This document shows, piece after piece, positions 1 through 11,449 of a DNA stretch of 64,000 nucleotides (its first letter is position 1; each line of letters opens with the position of its first letter). The notes beneath the pieces are model-generated. The model saw only the letters and a list, made by a program, of their open reading frames with translations. It was not told where the DNA came from and searched no databases. The position numbers and the translations under genes were made by a program. Origin of the DNA: Lineus longissimus (lineage: Eukaryota > Nemertea > Pilidiophora > Heteronemertea > Lineidae). Location: NCBI RefSeq assembly GCF_910592395.1, contig NC_088309.1, positions 18,104,599 through 18,168,598 on the forward strand. Reading direction: 5' to 3'.

Positions 1-204
1 GTCACATTCTCAAGCTGTAACAATAGCAATGCTGCTTGAAATCTCATTGACGCCCTGAATCTGTGCAAGGCAGCTTTTTTTACCTGTTGCTTTTTTATCT
101 GTAGCCTTTTTATGGTAGCCTTTTTCAACTTTTCCCCTGTGCACGTCATGCTAACTTGAGTTTTCTCCAGTGATTATGTATTGTGTATGGAACATGTCCC
201 TAAA

Positions 205-536
205 CCAGCAATACAGATGATCCATCAAAAGGTTGGGAAGCCTCCCTGTGTCCAGGCTTCCTGCTCCGTCCATCAGTCTACTCATGGCCAACTACAACAT
301 CATCAAGCGCAATCCCGCTTAGATGATAGGCTGCAACTTTGAACTTCAAGACCACATTGGACTGCAGTCCATCATCATCACGTCTGCATCATCATCCTAG
401 AATACGTCCATGGGCCCCTCCCTCAGACGCGGAAAACTCCTGGAACATCAGACTCGCCAAAGAATCTACTTGGAGCCATCGACTGGGCACTATGTCACCG
501 CTCGGTCTCAATATCAAGGACAACAAGTCCTGGTAA
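205..536 (+). pseudogene. Decayed GIY-YIG-like C-terminal fragment of a Penelope-type retroelement
   Basis: Reading across shifted frames, the segment lines up with the better copy at 25264-25745: QYR*SIKR against [16 protein letters not shown] against [18 protein letters not shown] against [16 protein letters not shown] against VIEFIHGP, and the end IRLAKES-TW-HRL-PLGLNI-DN-SW-stop against [24 protein letters not shown]-stop. The shared terminus and stop at 534-536 show the element's C-terminus. GIY-YIG nuclease domains end Penelope-like reverse-transcriptase proteins, where they nick target DNA. At least two frameshifts and two stops make this copy dead. No RT domain is next to it. The same ending also occurs in some other GIY-YIG proteins, so the family name is inferred. 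Confidence 0.6.
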
Positions 537-1269
537 TTGGAAATCCGCACTAGCTAGCGTATCTACTAACCCTTTGACAAGAGGACCTGTCCTTGCCAAA
601 ACATCAATTAACCGACAACCAGACCTAGTGTTCCAGCAGAACAAATCATGACTAACAACCTTGAATCCCGAGCATGTCAAGAGTGGACTATCAGGGCTAT
701 TAGCAAGTCATCGTGGAGAGCCCGGGACAAACACCCAGTCATCAGCAGCAATCTCAAGCCAGCCATTACGGCGGATGATTGACTTGACATTCCATCAGAT
801 TCTCCTTTAAGGCAATTAATCCGGGTTCTTTGCACTCAAGAAATCACCGGTGTTCCAAAGAGAATTGTTGCCTGTGAGAAGAATTGGACAATCACTTGTG
901 TATGTGGGATTGCTCATGCCCGTAACTTTCATTAAGCTTGTACAATTAATCAATTATAGGAGAAAAACAACGCTTTTATTCGAATGAATCCAGCATCGCA
1001 AATTTTCGTGTATAAATGATCTGAAAATCCGCTAGGGGAGAATTTTTTAAAGCTCGGTTCTTGAGAATTTAGTAGCATGATGAGGCTGTGAGATGAAGAC
1101 CCTAGGTTCAGAATATCACAGCAATGAGGGTTATAAAGGTAAGTGGATGGTATTTTTGATAACACTCATTATCAACAAGTACAGTATAAAGTAGTGAGTG
1201 GATGAACAATGTCCTATGTCAGGGAGGGAAGGGAAGGGGAAATCACAAGGTAAATACCAATCATCCACT

Positions 1270-1745
1270 CCAAGGTCTAATGAAGAGGTCAATACCTCTC
1301 ATTAGTATCCCCAGGGTATAGGCCAGCCCACTGGAAGCAGACACCGTCAACAATAGCAGGTAAAGAGAAGGATACCAAATCAGCTTCATTCACAGAGTTC
1401 TCCACAGGGTTTTCTCAAGGTAGAGTGGTAGCCTTGATTTTCAAGAAGTTTTGCCAGTGTGCAACACAAGGTAGTGTGGCCAGCAATTCGAGGTAGGGTG
1501 CCCTAGAAACCCTTTACAAAATTCTAGTGCAAGGTAGGGTGGCTCTTCCAAGGCAGGGTGGTAAGCTGCTGAGGTAGGGTGGGCCGCTCTGACAAATGGC
1601 CTTGTAGAAAACACTGATTCACTGGACAGAGAGGATGGATACATCAGCAGTTGTATCTTTGAATAATTGATAAAAAACAGACTGACAATGAGGACACACT
1701 GACTCGCTTGTATGCTTTGTCGACAGCATTTTCAGACCAGGGAAA
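1270..1745. repeat. Dispersed repeat interrupted by element T (copy a)
   Basis: The flanks of the 1398-1610 element (CTCATTAGTATCC, GTCAACAATAGC, then TTGAATAATTGAT and ACACACTGACT) recur in the same order at 5285-5540 without the insertion. The unit's identity is unknown. Confidence 0.5.
1398..1610 (+). mobile_element. Dispersed element T, copy 1 (AAGGTAGGGTGG repeat)
   Basis: About 213 bp rich in AGGTAGGGTGG motifs, starting TTCTCCACAGGG and ending GGCCTTGTAGAAA. The ends are imperfect inverted repeats, so a short-TIR DNA element is likely. Two more copies lie at 12570-12782 (inverted) and 20063-20260. It sits inside another dispersed repeat (1270-1745), whose second copy at 5285-5540 lacks it. 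Confidence 0.7.
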
Positions 1746-2329
1746 GACACTTCTTGCATTATTTTACTCCTCAATTATAAAAACGGATGCAACCTTTGTT
1801 CTGGTGAGTCAACTTTGGCTATAACTGGGGTATTCAATCTGTTCAGTCAGTGAGATTCGATTGAAAGTGAATTAACAGAATTCAGGTACTCCATTGTTCA
1901 AGATAATTATCTTTATTTTGAAATTGGTCAACATTTATGCCTTGGAATGAAAATAGTGTAAACTCAAAACTCTGCCGGTCTGAACTAACGATGACACTTC
2001 AAGGCTTGTTTCAAATGGCATCCCAACCAATACCCTTCCATCATCGGCATGGACAAGGGTCTCAATCTCGATACCGTGTGAGATCAAAGGAGACAGGAGA
2101 CCACCTGGTCGATATTCGGGACCCTTAGAAAGAGACCAGTACCTCATTAGCTATCTTGAGGACATGTCTACCGCCTTGAAGATTGGATGTGGACACCAGA
2201 GCGTCATGAGAATGTTGAAATGAGAAGGAATAGCTCTATCTAACTGGTCCCTATCATTGAAATATTGAGTCAAGAGCATGTGAGCGCAAAGTTTGCTCAT
2301 TATTGGCTCTTTAGACAATACTTGAGAAA

Positions 2330-2505
2330 GTTGTGCTGTAGGAGAGAACTGGGCAACCCGAAGGAAACCTATGCTGTCGAAGAGAGTCACCCTCACTATC
2401 ACTTGAGTACACCGGGACCGACTGGGAATCCAACCTGGGACCTCAGAGGTGACAGGCACTGGTGTTACTATTGCACTGCTCTAATCTCCATGTACTGTGG
2501 AGCTA
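2330..2505 (-). mobile_element. tRNA-derived SINE-like copy
   Basis: On the minus strand a B-box-like GGTTGGATTCC (complement of 2425-2435) lies downstream of an A-box-like TTAGAGCAGTGCA, as in a tRNA head, followed by a body with CTCTTCGACAGCATAGGTTTCC. Related copies are at 29321-29480 (minus), 36486-36600 (plus) and 10085-10200 (plus, body only). Confidence 0.55.
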
Positions 2506-2818
2506 AGAATTTAAACTGATCATTAGTGTCATTGAAGGCAGTGTACACCTTTGAAGAGTGGGCATGAACACCAGAAAAATCATACTGTCAGTGGTCTGGT
2601 ACTTTGACAGCAGCAACATTTCATCTAAGTACCTTTGCATTCCAAGCAAAAACTAATCCAATGCAGGATGTCACACTCAATAAGAGCCTGAACTCAGATA
2701 CAGTTATTGTATAAAAATATTAAACCTGACATAACGAGAAGGATGATGTCAGATAAGTCATAAATGCTGGATATTGGTGCAACAGCCCCTGCTGTGGCAA
2801 TACCCTGTAACTAATTTA

Positions 2819-2994
2819 CAGTACACCCCCTCTATTAAGGACATTCTCAAATCTGACAAATGATGTCACCAAAAGAGAGGTGTCCTGATTACACAGGACA
2901 AATAGAATGGAAACAACCAATTTTGGACCAAAACTAGCGCCTTAATAATTGAGAGAATGTCCTTGATAAAGAGGTCTCCGCAAAGACAGGTTTG
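2819..2994 (-). mobile_element. Pogo-like MITE, family P
   Basis: Preceded by TA. Starts CAGTACACCCCCTCTATTAAG and has the family core (GGAAACAACCAATTTTGGACC) in minus orientation, but its far end AGACAGGTTTG is badly worn. Several percent to tens of percent diverged from the intact copy at 26509-26668. Confidence 0.65.
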
Positions 2995-3919
2995 TATTAG
3001 ACAGTACTAAGAAACTGTCACAAGTGCCAAAAATGTGCGGCAGTTTATTAAAGACAAAGACACAAAGAGATGTTCACAAAGTGAACTTCTTATTGAAAGG
3101 AAAAGCATTTTTTCAACTACAACAGACTAAGAAAAGATCCAGCTTTGGGCTAGAAATAACCTATTGGTTAAGAAATTCGCAAGGAAGATGTGCCATAATA
3201 GGATATGACAGTGAGGTACTGTAAAGCGCTTAAAATTTCCAAACCGTTTTTTTTCTCTTCAATTCGCCAAAAATATTTGGAAATAAAGTTTCCGCCATTT
3301 TTATTTTGGCAAATTGCAAATTTCTTTTGGATTTTCCATTCGAAAAATATTTTTTTGCAAAGTTATCTGTGAAAAATAGAATGCCCCAACAAATTTGTCA
3401 GTTTGCAGTATAGAGATGACGTAGCATTGGCATTTGCAACCCAATGGGGCCGAGCATTTTTAAATGTTGTTAAAACAACATTTCAGTAAAGCCAAACACA
3501 GTTTTACCATAGATTTGCAACATTTTTTAATTGCAGGCTGTAGAATGACCTAGTAACTCCACCTAGTGCAGTAGTTACGATTCTAACAAGTTTTAACTTG
3601 ACTCTGACAAGGCAAGTTGATCATTTTTCTCTCACTTTTCCCATTATTGGAAATCGGAGAAAGTGGCGATGTTCCACGCGATTACCATTAGAGGAAGCTA
3701 CCAATTGCTGCGAGTGCCGGATATCCGAACGATAGTGTTTTGATCGATCCCACGATCACAGTAAATATGCGAAATGTGGATGATTAACGGGCAAGTGATA
3801 AGCAGGCAACCAATCAAAATGGAAATGAAAGAAGAAAAAGATTGCTGCGCATTATCAGAGTCCTCTGGAGACTTATAGCAACAAATTACTACTATGGAAT
3901 GTTTTTTCTTGCGTAAGAC

Positions 3920-4294
3920 ACTTATTGGACAATGAGTACATACATCCCAGGACACGCTGGTCTCAAACTCAATGAGCAGGCGGACAAGTTGGCTGGGGGA
4001 GCGGAACCTTTCGGCGACCTCGTAAAGACTCCTGCAGACGTGGTGTGGACCATTGTGGAGGAGAGCCGGTCCTCGCAGGTGGAGCATCCACCGTCATCGG
4101 CAAAGCAGAGACTTTCAGATGGAGAAATTGCGTGGGGTGAAGGTGGCCGAAGTCAACTCTGGGGCCAGCAAAGGAAGACCAAGACACCACTCCCGATGGG
4201 CCAGGTCACCCAAAGGACCATGGAAAATCTACTTGAGATGATAGAGGGGAGAGGACCAAGGCACTGGCCAGAGTTGTTACTCTCCTGGTGTTAA
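3920..4294 (+). pseudogene. RNase H domain end of a non-LTR retrotransposon ORF2
   Basis: An open frame from ATG at 3932 to TAA at 4292 contains YIPGHAGLKLNEQADKLAGG, the signature of the RNase H C-terminal half (conserved His of PGHAG, Asn-Glu, and catalytic Asp of AD-LA) found in LINE-type ORF2 proteins. Downstream, GQVTQRTMENLLE and RGPRHWPELLLSWC fit the tail that follows RNase H in such elements, ending in a cysteine-containing segment. A stop codon lies 18 bases before the ATG, so the reverse transcriptase is missing or broken off. This is a truncated genomic relic rather than a host gene. LTR retrotransposons also carry RNase H, but this motif order favours a non-LTR origin. Confidence 0.72.
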
Positions 4295-4711
4295 AGGCAA
4301 GGCAAGGACAATGATTTACATACATTATACCAAGAGTCCATTTCATGAAAATATGGTGTTACACGCCAAAAAGCCTAAAATGAATGCCTTGTTCAAGGTC
4401 ATGCTTTGTCCGATTTTGACAAAGAAAGTGCTTTTAGACACTTCAGGCTCAAGTTTTTGAAGAAATATATAACATTTTGTTCAACTGCTGCATTTTTGGT
4501 GAGAAATCACGAAAACTCCGAGTGCCATTTTCTCATGAAAAAGACTATAGCTTGGTGATGCTGTCCATTGCCGATCGATAGCAATGTTGACGACATCAAT
4601 ATAGTCAACTGACAATTCCCATGGCTTAACTTGAGATAATGGTAATTCTAGCGATTACAGTGAGTATGCAGTAAGTGGCAGTCAGGAGATTTATGCCTTT
4701 GTGCTGTCAAC

Positions 4712-5195
4712 AGACAGACTCAAGAATCTGTTCTCCATTTTCTGCAGGTTGTCAGCTGGCAGACTCAAGAATCTGTTCTCCATTTCCTACAGGCTGTCAA
4801 CAGACTCAAGAACCTGCAGTTTGTCAACAGACTCAAGAATCTGTTCTCTATTTCCTGCAGGTTGTCAACAGACTCAAGAATCTGTTCTCTATTTCCTGCA
4901 GATTGTCAACAGACTCAAGAATCTGTTCTCTATATCCAGCAGTTTGTCAACAGACTCAAGAATCTGTTCTCTATTTCCTGCAGATTGTCAACAGACTCAA
5001 GAATCTGTTCTCTATATCCTGCAGATTGTCAACAGACTCAAGAATCTGTTCTCTATTTCCTGCAGGCTGTGAACAGACCCAAGAATCTGTCCTCCATTTC
5101 CTGCAGGTTGTCAACAGACTCAAGATTCTGTTCTCTATTCCCTGTAGGTTGTCAACAGACTAAAGAATCCATTCTTTATTTCCTGTAGCCTAATC
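4712..5195. repeat. 41-bp minisatellite, about 11-12 copies
   Basis: Unit GTTGTCAACAGACTCAAGAA + TCTGTTCTCTATTTCCTGCA + G. The first copies are shorter and more variable. Because 41 is not a multiple of 3 and the unit has no stop in any frame on the plus strand, all three forward frames stay open for 100-160 codons. These are repeat translations, not evidence of a gene. Confidence 0.95.
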
Positions 5196-5284
5196 CATTC
5201 TCAATTTCCGAAGTCTGTCAATAGATAAGGAACTATTCTAATATTCCTGCAGGTTCTTTGAGTGAAATCAAAACTCTAAAACTG

Positions 5285-5540
5285 GTGGGTGAACCTCATT
5301 GACTCGACAATACTTCTCATTAGCATCCGTTGGGGACTTGATCAGCTAATCGGTGCATACACGGTCAACAATAGCTGGTAATAAGAAGGAATCATTTCAA
5401 CTGATTGGAAATTTTAGACTGGCATCCACATCAGGTACTTGAATAATTGATTTAACCTCGGATGTGCTATACATCAGTGAGTGTGATCAAACATACTGGG
5501 TGATATAACACACTGACTAGATTGAATACTCTGTCATATT
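5285..5540. repeat. Dispersed repeat, uninterrupted (copy b)
   Basis: Shares CTCATTAGCATCC, GGTCAACAATAGCTGG, TTGAATAATTGAT and ACACACTGACT with 1270-1745. It directly follows the 41-bp minisatellite. Confidence 0.5.
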
Positions 5541-5664
5541 ACAATTAGAAATTATTTTCCCAAACTAGATATGAATTGTCAAACTATAAACTGAGAGGAA
5601 AACACGGAACGAAGACACCAGTAACTTGAAGTGAGGGGTTAGAACTTCACTGCAAATTACGATA

Positions 5665-5840
5665 CAGTCCAAATCACTATTGACATTCGTCCCGCTTCGC
5701 GTCAGTGATGCACGACGTACGGGCAAATAGTGTGCCAATGACGCACCAGTGACGCCCATATCTCTCGATGTTCCAGGTAATTTACGCACGACATTTACGC
5801 AATGACGTGATTCACGGGCGGTCAATTGTGATTTGGACTG
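5665..5840. mobile_element. TA-flanked MITE, family Q (CAGTCCAAATC ends)
   Basis: 176 bp starting CAGTCCAAATCACTATTGAC and ending GTCAATTGTGATTTGGACTG, flanked by TA at 5663-5664 and 5841-5842. It holds several TGACGC and TTACGC motifs. Ends are inverted repeats of about 20 bp. A 128-residue minus-strand frame over it is accidental. Confidence 0.87.
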
Positions 5841-7752
5841 TACGCCATCTTCAAACCCATCTACTTCAAAATGCAAGCTGATAAGTTGTTGACACTTTTG
5901 CAGCAAATGTGACATAAATGCAATCAGACATAACTTGCTCACAACACCCAAGAAAAAATATCATGTCAGTGCTTATCAGAAATCAGACTAATGCATTTAA
6001 TTCTATGCGCGCCTTAGGTGCCATACAGACAGAGCCTTAGAGAAAGCAAGACGACTATTTTTTTGTTACAAATAGACGAATTCCAAAGCAAGTGCTTTTC
6101 TGGTATAAACTGCAACGAAAACTGTTCTCGACTAGCATGGATTATGTCACCAGGATTAACGGCAGTGGTAACGGCTTGGGGACTACTTTTTATAAGGAGG
6201 CGATCAGTTTGCATTAGGTTTTACGCCGTCTCCCATAACGACTATTCACCAGGTTTATACACAGTCATGCTTGTTTTTTTTTTGCAACTCGCAACTGAAA
6301 AATGTAATGATTTTTATTTTTTGCCAGATTACAGATTTCTTTTGGATTTTCCAATCAATGAAATGATGCAATCCAAAAGGTTTTTTCAATTTGTGAAAAT
6401 AATAAGTGGGCTACTTTTCATCCCAATGCTTAGCCGTTTGACAAGATAAAGCATTATTGCCTTAAGCAGAATCACCCAGCTCCCAAATTCATAATTGCTG
6501 TAATCCTTACAATTCCTTCTGTCCAATTATATCGTATCAACAATTGAGCAACGCCATACTGGTATGGCAATCTCAGCATACTTCCCATAACCATCATCGA
6601 ATAGAACGGATTTTTTAAGCCGACCTACCTCAGTCCTCACTTATTGGATGATTTTGTCAGAGGTTTTGTGATTAGTTGGATGAACACATCAATCAGTTCC
6701 ACATTCCAATATGCCTGATGTTAGCTCAAGTGGATGACCAAGGGATGTATACAAAAGTGGTCCTGGGCAAGTTTCAAAAAGCGATCGTCTGGCATCTTTA
6801 TTTTTAACTTGCTTCCCAAATCGCGAAAATTGCCTTAGGAAACAATCGTACACATAACCCTTCAATACTCAATTCCCAATGTAAAAAATGCCTGCACTTC
6901 AACATGTAATCTAAACGATAACTTCTGTGTAGATTGATTATTGTGTGAACATCAGCAACCTTGAACACAAAAAGCTGCAGGGTAACTATAAACCTTTCCC
7001 TGCCGATTTCTATTGTGTGTCAGAATTCCCCTCCTGATATCCAGGGTATCCAGGCATCCTTTCATCAACAGCATTCATTGCAGGAATACTGTAAGTAGTT
7101 TCTGAATAATTCATACCATTAATTGATGATGAAACCGTGAAAGGATTAAAGCTTATGAATACTACATTGAAGCTCTTCAAAGAGATGAAAAATAATCCAT
7201 GCTTATTCTGGCTTGTTGTAGCTTGTGACAGCCCAAAGCCTAAATTTTTTTATCACGTTGACAGTAGTAAGTACAGTGCAAATATCAAGATTGATGTGTT
7301 TTAGAACAGAAATTGATACCTCACTGTCGGTATTGTTGTCTCATGAAACACCACTCACGTGGTTTGACATTTTGCCAAAAACCTTGGCTGCCACTTCTGT
7401 TGACATTTGCGTTCAACCTCCACGGTGTTTGTTCAACCTCCATTGTGTTTGGCGAGACAATAAATACATCCAGTTCCATATCAATTCCTGAAACTAGAGA
7501 CGTAACGACACAAGTGGCAAGGCAATCGCACTTCTAGAGAAGCCAAGTAAAACACACACACTGATTGGTCGACAACAAGAAGCTGACCAGAAACAACCAA
7601 CCAGAGCCCCCCTTACACAACTTCTGATCCCACTCTTTGGAATAGTTATTTTCAAACCATCTTGAATAAAACTCAAGAACATACACAAAATGTAATGCCA
7701 CTTTACTTCTCAAACAAAAGTTCATTTCATCTTTGAATTTTTCAAGAGACAT

Positions 7753-7923
7753 CTGCACATGATTTTCGCCTCACACCAAGAATGTCAATCCTAAGTCTAT
7801 ATACTTTTGGAAAGTTGGATGTTTGCAAATATTTTTCTGCACATGATTTTAGCCTCACACCAAGAATGTCAATCGTAAGTCTATATGTACTTTTGGAAAG
7901 TTGGATGTTTGCAAATATTTTTC
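7753..7923. repeat. Tandem duplication of about 84-86 bp
   Basis: CTGCACATGATTTT-GCCTCAC, ACCAAGAATGTCAATC and GGAAAGTTGGATGTTTGCAA occur twice in a row with few differences. Confidence 0.9.
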
Positions 7924-10084
7924 CCATAACTTAAACTAGCGACATGATCTGGTAAGGAGAAATATGTGGGAGAAGCTACTTATTGTTCTATCAGTAATAC
8001 TTACATTTGTATGGTACATAACGTAAGCCACCTAACGTCTTGAGTTCCTCCTCCCATACAACTAACGGGCTAACCCCTCTGTTCCGTAGATTTATCAACC
8101 TGGTTCACCAGCACCATCACAGCGTCTTAATATCAAATATGATAGATTGCATTCAGCAAATCAGCTTTTTAATTTCAAGTGTGAAATTATCAAGTTATTA
8201 AGTTAGGTTATTAATGTTACACCCTGAAATTTAAATGATGTTGCGCAGTGCTAGGCTAGTTTTTTTCTCATTCTGTAGGGCGGTTGACTCTACACCGGAA
8301 CTCTCTAATCTACACTAGTGGCACCCGAGAATTATCTTGCATCACTCCTCCTTTGAACTTCTGCCTATCTATCACACTTAATATCAAATAGATTCTTGCC
8401 CCTTGGATTAGTAATCGGCTTGTAACGGCTTGTAACGAATGAAGAGTGATGTCGTAGTCCTCACATCGTTACACTGATGATGACCCCTTCGATTTCATTC
8501 CAGTATTAGACGGGCTACTTGGGACGAGGTTTGGGGACGAACGTAGTCACTCTAAAACCATTCCACGCACCATATTGAAAGATGAATCTTTGACGTGGTG
8601 ACTGTGACAAGGTTGTGCAGTTGGCCGAGTAAATTTGCCAAAATAGTTCTCCTCAAAATAATCGTACAATTCAAAATTTTGTGTGGTATTTTCTCTACGT
8701 ATCATATTCATATGGCTTAATAAGTTGACAAAGAATGTTTGTAGCTGTTTTTAATGTTGGAATGGCCGTTTTTTAAGATCAAAAGAAATATTTACGACGT
8801 CATTAATGGCAGATTTGGTCTGAAATTCGAGTTGATTCTCTACAGGAAATAAGTCGGAGTTGCCAGTGGTTTTCTTCACCATAGACTCTTCTTTCACTCA
8901 GTGTCAATTCACAGGTTTGCCGCCTTATAAATAATTCCTTAAAATATAGGCAGTGACTTGAAGGGGTCAATATCATATCTATGTCAATACGTCAGAAAAT
9001 CTCAGAGTACCACAATACAAATCCAATAAGAATTCTGGCCAGGATTTCCGCTGTTTCTTTCAGACGCTGTCTCATTCGATCATACCACACTGAGACGTGA
9101 TCGGGGTACTCTTATTTAACTTAGAACTCCTGGACGAGTCTCAATCAAAGGAACATATAAGTTACCTGTACCTCATCTGAACATACACTGTACACTGCCT
9201 AAATTTTGCGGGTTTTTATTTTTGTGTATTCCATCAATCATGACTGCCTGGCTATCGAGATGCAAGGGGAGCTGTCAGCGAGATTCCTCATTCGAAATAT
9301 GCCACTTCAGGGAGATGGTTTTCATCAGAAGGTGCATTACCTCTTTTTCCCCAACAACTCGAATGAACAGTTCACACCAAAACAGATTCTCCCGAGGACG
9401 ATTTGGATGCACCAATTGGCATCATTGGATGAATTTCATATCAGTTTCTGGAAATTCTACCCCGGGATACGAATTAGATCCAATCCTCTGGTTGTGGCAA
9501 AGAGATAACATTGTTTTTACATTAAAAACCACATGTTACACCGCAGCAGATATCACGAAAACCCAATCGGCATGAACGTGACACCGAGCATATCTCCGGC
9601 AGCTCGTTTAATCGGGCAACCGTGAAATCATCACATGATTCGAACGGTCCGCAACAGTAGCAAAGGGTCCCTAGACAATGTCAACAACACAGATGAAAGT
9701 CTCAATTTATAGCTGAGGGTAATTCGATTTGAAGGGTCAGCGATCTGCCGGACCCGTAGGAAATGTTGACCTGTTCAGATACAGCTGAAGCATAGGGAGC
9801 TGGCGCTGAATTAACAAAGCTGTATAGCAGCGCTCAGCCATCCAATGCATTATCGCAGTAATTAGTTTTTGGGGCAGCGCCACCTTTTGGTGATTTCAGA
9901 TTCAGTTAAGATCCATTAAACAGATCTTGCGTTGGTTCCCTTTCTGTCCAAAACCAAGTACTATTAGGAAATGATACCATGACAATGAGCAGTTCCTACT
10001 CACTGGTAGTAAAAATCTATCAGAATAAATCCTAAAATTATAGGATTACCCTTTATGACTACTGCCTCGCTATCAAGATGCAAG

Positions 10085-10200
10085 TCCAGATACACTCATG
10101 TGATAGAGAAAGCAAGTCTCTTTGACAGCATATATTTCCTCCATGGTCTCTTGTTTCATCCAATACTTATCATACAATTACCAATTTTCTTTACCGAGCT
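10085..10200 (+). mobile_element. SINE-like copy, body only
   Basis: Contains ACTCATGTGATAGAGA then CTTTGACAGCATATATTTCC, ATGGTCTC and a tail ending GAGCTAAAAAATG. It matches the body of the 36486-36600 copy. The tRNA-like head is missing or too decayed. Confidence 0.45.
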
Positions 10201-10620
10201 AAAAAATGTCCTACCTAACCCTCAGATCTAAACAATTTTATTTCGACAGGGGTTGAAGTGTGACTCTGATGATAACCTCCACGGTAGTTCAGACATTAAA
10301 CGCAAGACCTTCTTAACCTAACCATTGAGTGTGAAAAATAATCATCTGGGAGTGACACAAAACCTCATTGTTGACAAAAAACTGGTGATGAGATATTACA
10401 AGTTTTTGCATGACACAACCTTTGATGTGGAGCAATACCCGAAGACTGTTTGCGTCATGACACGGCAATATTGGAATATTGGCGGTGAGCACTTTTTCTG
10501 CTCGGATAACAAGTGGCTACATTCATTTACAGCGTGGGGTCTGACAATATTGGTTTATAGCAATAGATACTGTATTTTTACTTATCAATGTTCTTCCAAT
10601 GGGTCATACAGTCGGTGTAT

Positions 10621-10843
10621 GACCAACTCGGCCCATCCCCATCACGGCCCACCAACTCGGATCACTTGTATACCGCTCAGTCCAACTAATATTGGCACCG
10701 TGATTTGACCAACAAGAAGGATACTAACACCACCAACGATGGAAGTCAATATGACGTGGTACATGAATATTAATGAAGGTATTTATAGAGGTTGGGTTAG
10801 GGTCGAGTTGGTGGTCCGAGTTGGGGATGGGCCGAGTCGTTCT
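10621..10843. mobile_element. Inverted-repeat element with ACTCGGCCCATCCCC ends
   Basis: The left arm 10621-10665 (ACTCGGCCCATCCCC, then CACCAACTCGG) pairs with the right arm 10801-10843 (GTTGGTGGTCCGAGTTGGGG, ATGGGCCGAGT). The 135-bp middle is AT-rich. Each arm is itself made of a repeated ACTCGG motif. No clear target duplication. Confidence 0.6.
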
Positions 10844-11277
10844 GTATTCATACAGTGGAAGGCACCATTAAAATAGGTCTGTGACATTCTGATATGGCAG
10901 CAATCATTTATGCTGTGAATGCTTGTAGAAGTTATCAATAATTTGACAGGAAATCAGCCTACTTTCATGTGCCTCACACATCTGCGGATTCGAACTGTCA
11001 GCAAACATATCACTACAGCTTCTCACTTATGCCAATATCTGCAACTACATGTTGATGCTGTGCTCATTGACAAACCAGCTCAATGTGCTAGGTACTTTCG
11101 ATGAAATGTAAAGTAGTCTGCAATAAAAACATCAAAGTGATCATGGTGAACAATATCTTAAGTCTATGAAATAGAATATTAAAGTGATAACTGAAATATT
11201 TATGGCCTTCTTGATTTTTTAAAATTTGCATTATTGTGCATTTGCAAAAATGAAATGCTTGTAAATTTTGTACTCAC

Positions 11278-11449
11278 TTGTTGATATGCGCTGTTGTGAT
11301 ATGTATTTTTCCAACCGCCGCCGAAGAAGAATCTCGCTGCCGTATTTACCCACAGTTCCATTGTCGACCAGCAGGAAGTAGGAATGATTACTGTTGAGGA
11401 CTGCATTGTTGGTTTTCGGTTTAGCAATAGCGTGATATGGACGAACAAC
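11278..11449 (-). CDS. TRPM: TRPM exon 6: VVRPYHA to GTVGKYGSE and basic helix
   Basis: The acceptor is GCTTCCGTAG and the donor ACAA|GTGAGT. The 172-bp exon has 57 codons plus one base. It reads [18 protein letters not shown], then [21 protein letters not shown], then an arginine-rich helix [18 protein letters not shown]. This matches the TRPM block N-x(2)-HSHF-x-L-x-D-x-GT-x-GKYG-x-E followed by LRR-x-LEK-x-I-x-QQ. Family members have HSHF where this has HSYF. The exon is the last one visible. The next expected segment (GQGVPVVALIVEGGPN in relatives) was sought between 1 and 11277 on the minus strand and not found. Confidence 0.96.

Larger units (their letters stand above)
1..11277 (-). other. 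Presumed TRPM intron 6 (open at the left edge) and its contents
   Basis: It starts at the GTGAGT donor of exon 6. No further TRPM exon was found, so the intron is either longer than 11 kb or a divergent exon was missed. It contains the repeats and retroelement pieces listed separately. Stretches where I see nothing beyond AT-rich unique sequence are about 540-1170, 1750-2320, 2520-2810, 4300-4700, 6450-7740, 7930-10080, 10205-10600 and 10860-11200. A short block with TTATTTT, TGCCA and TTTCTTTTGGATTTTCCA occurs twice (about 3296-3345 and 6308-6360), so it is a minor dispersed repeat. Confidence 0.6.

Noticed and set aside
1935-2147. HADD motif on the minus strand suggesting a reverse transcriptase
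   Set aside because: The RT box needs (Y/F)xDD with flanking palm motifs, which are absent; HADD alone is not evidence.
3698-4087. 129-residue minus-strand frame
   Set aside because: Antisense to the RNase H relic at 3932-4294.
5565-5951. 128-residue minus-strand frame
   Set aside because: Nearly half lies inside a TA-flanked MITE; no domain.
6018-6449. 143-residue plus-strand frame
   Set aside because: Hydrophobic but without recognisable motifs. It ends in an AT-rich segment repeated at about 3296-3345, and no splice or promoter context supports it.
1-11277. Search for the next TRPM exon (GQGVPVV-EGGPN segment)
   Set aside because: No minus-strand stretch encodes it. GGCCCACC at 10645 belongs to an inverted-repeat element and other GGTCC sites give no match.
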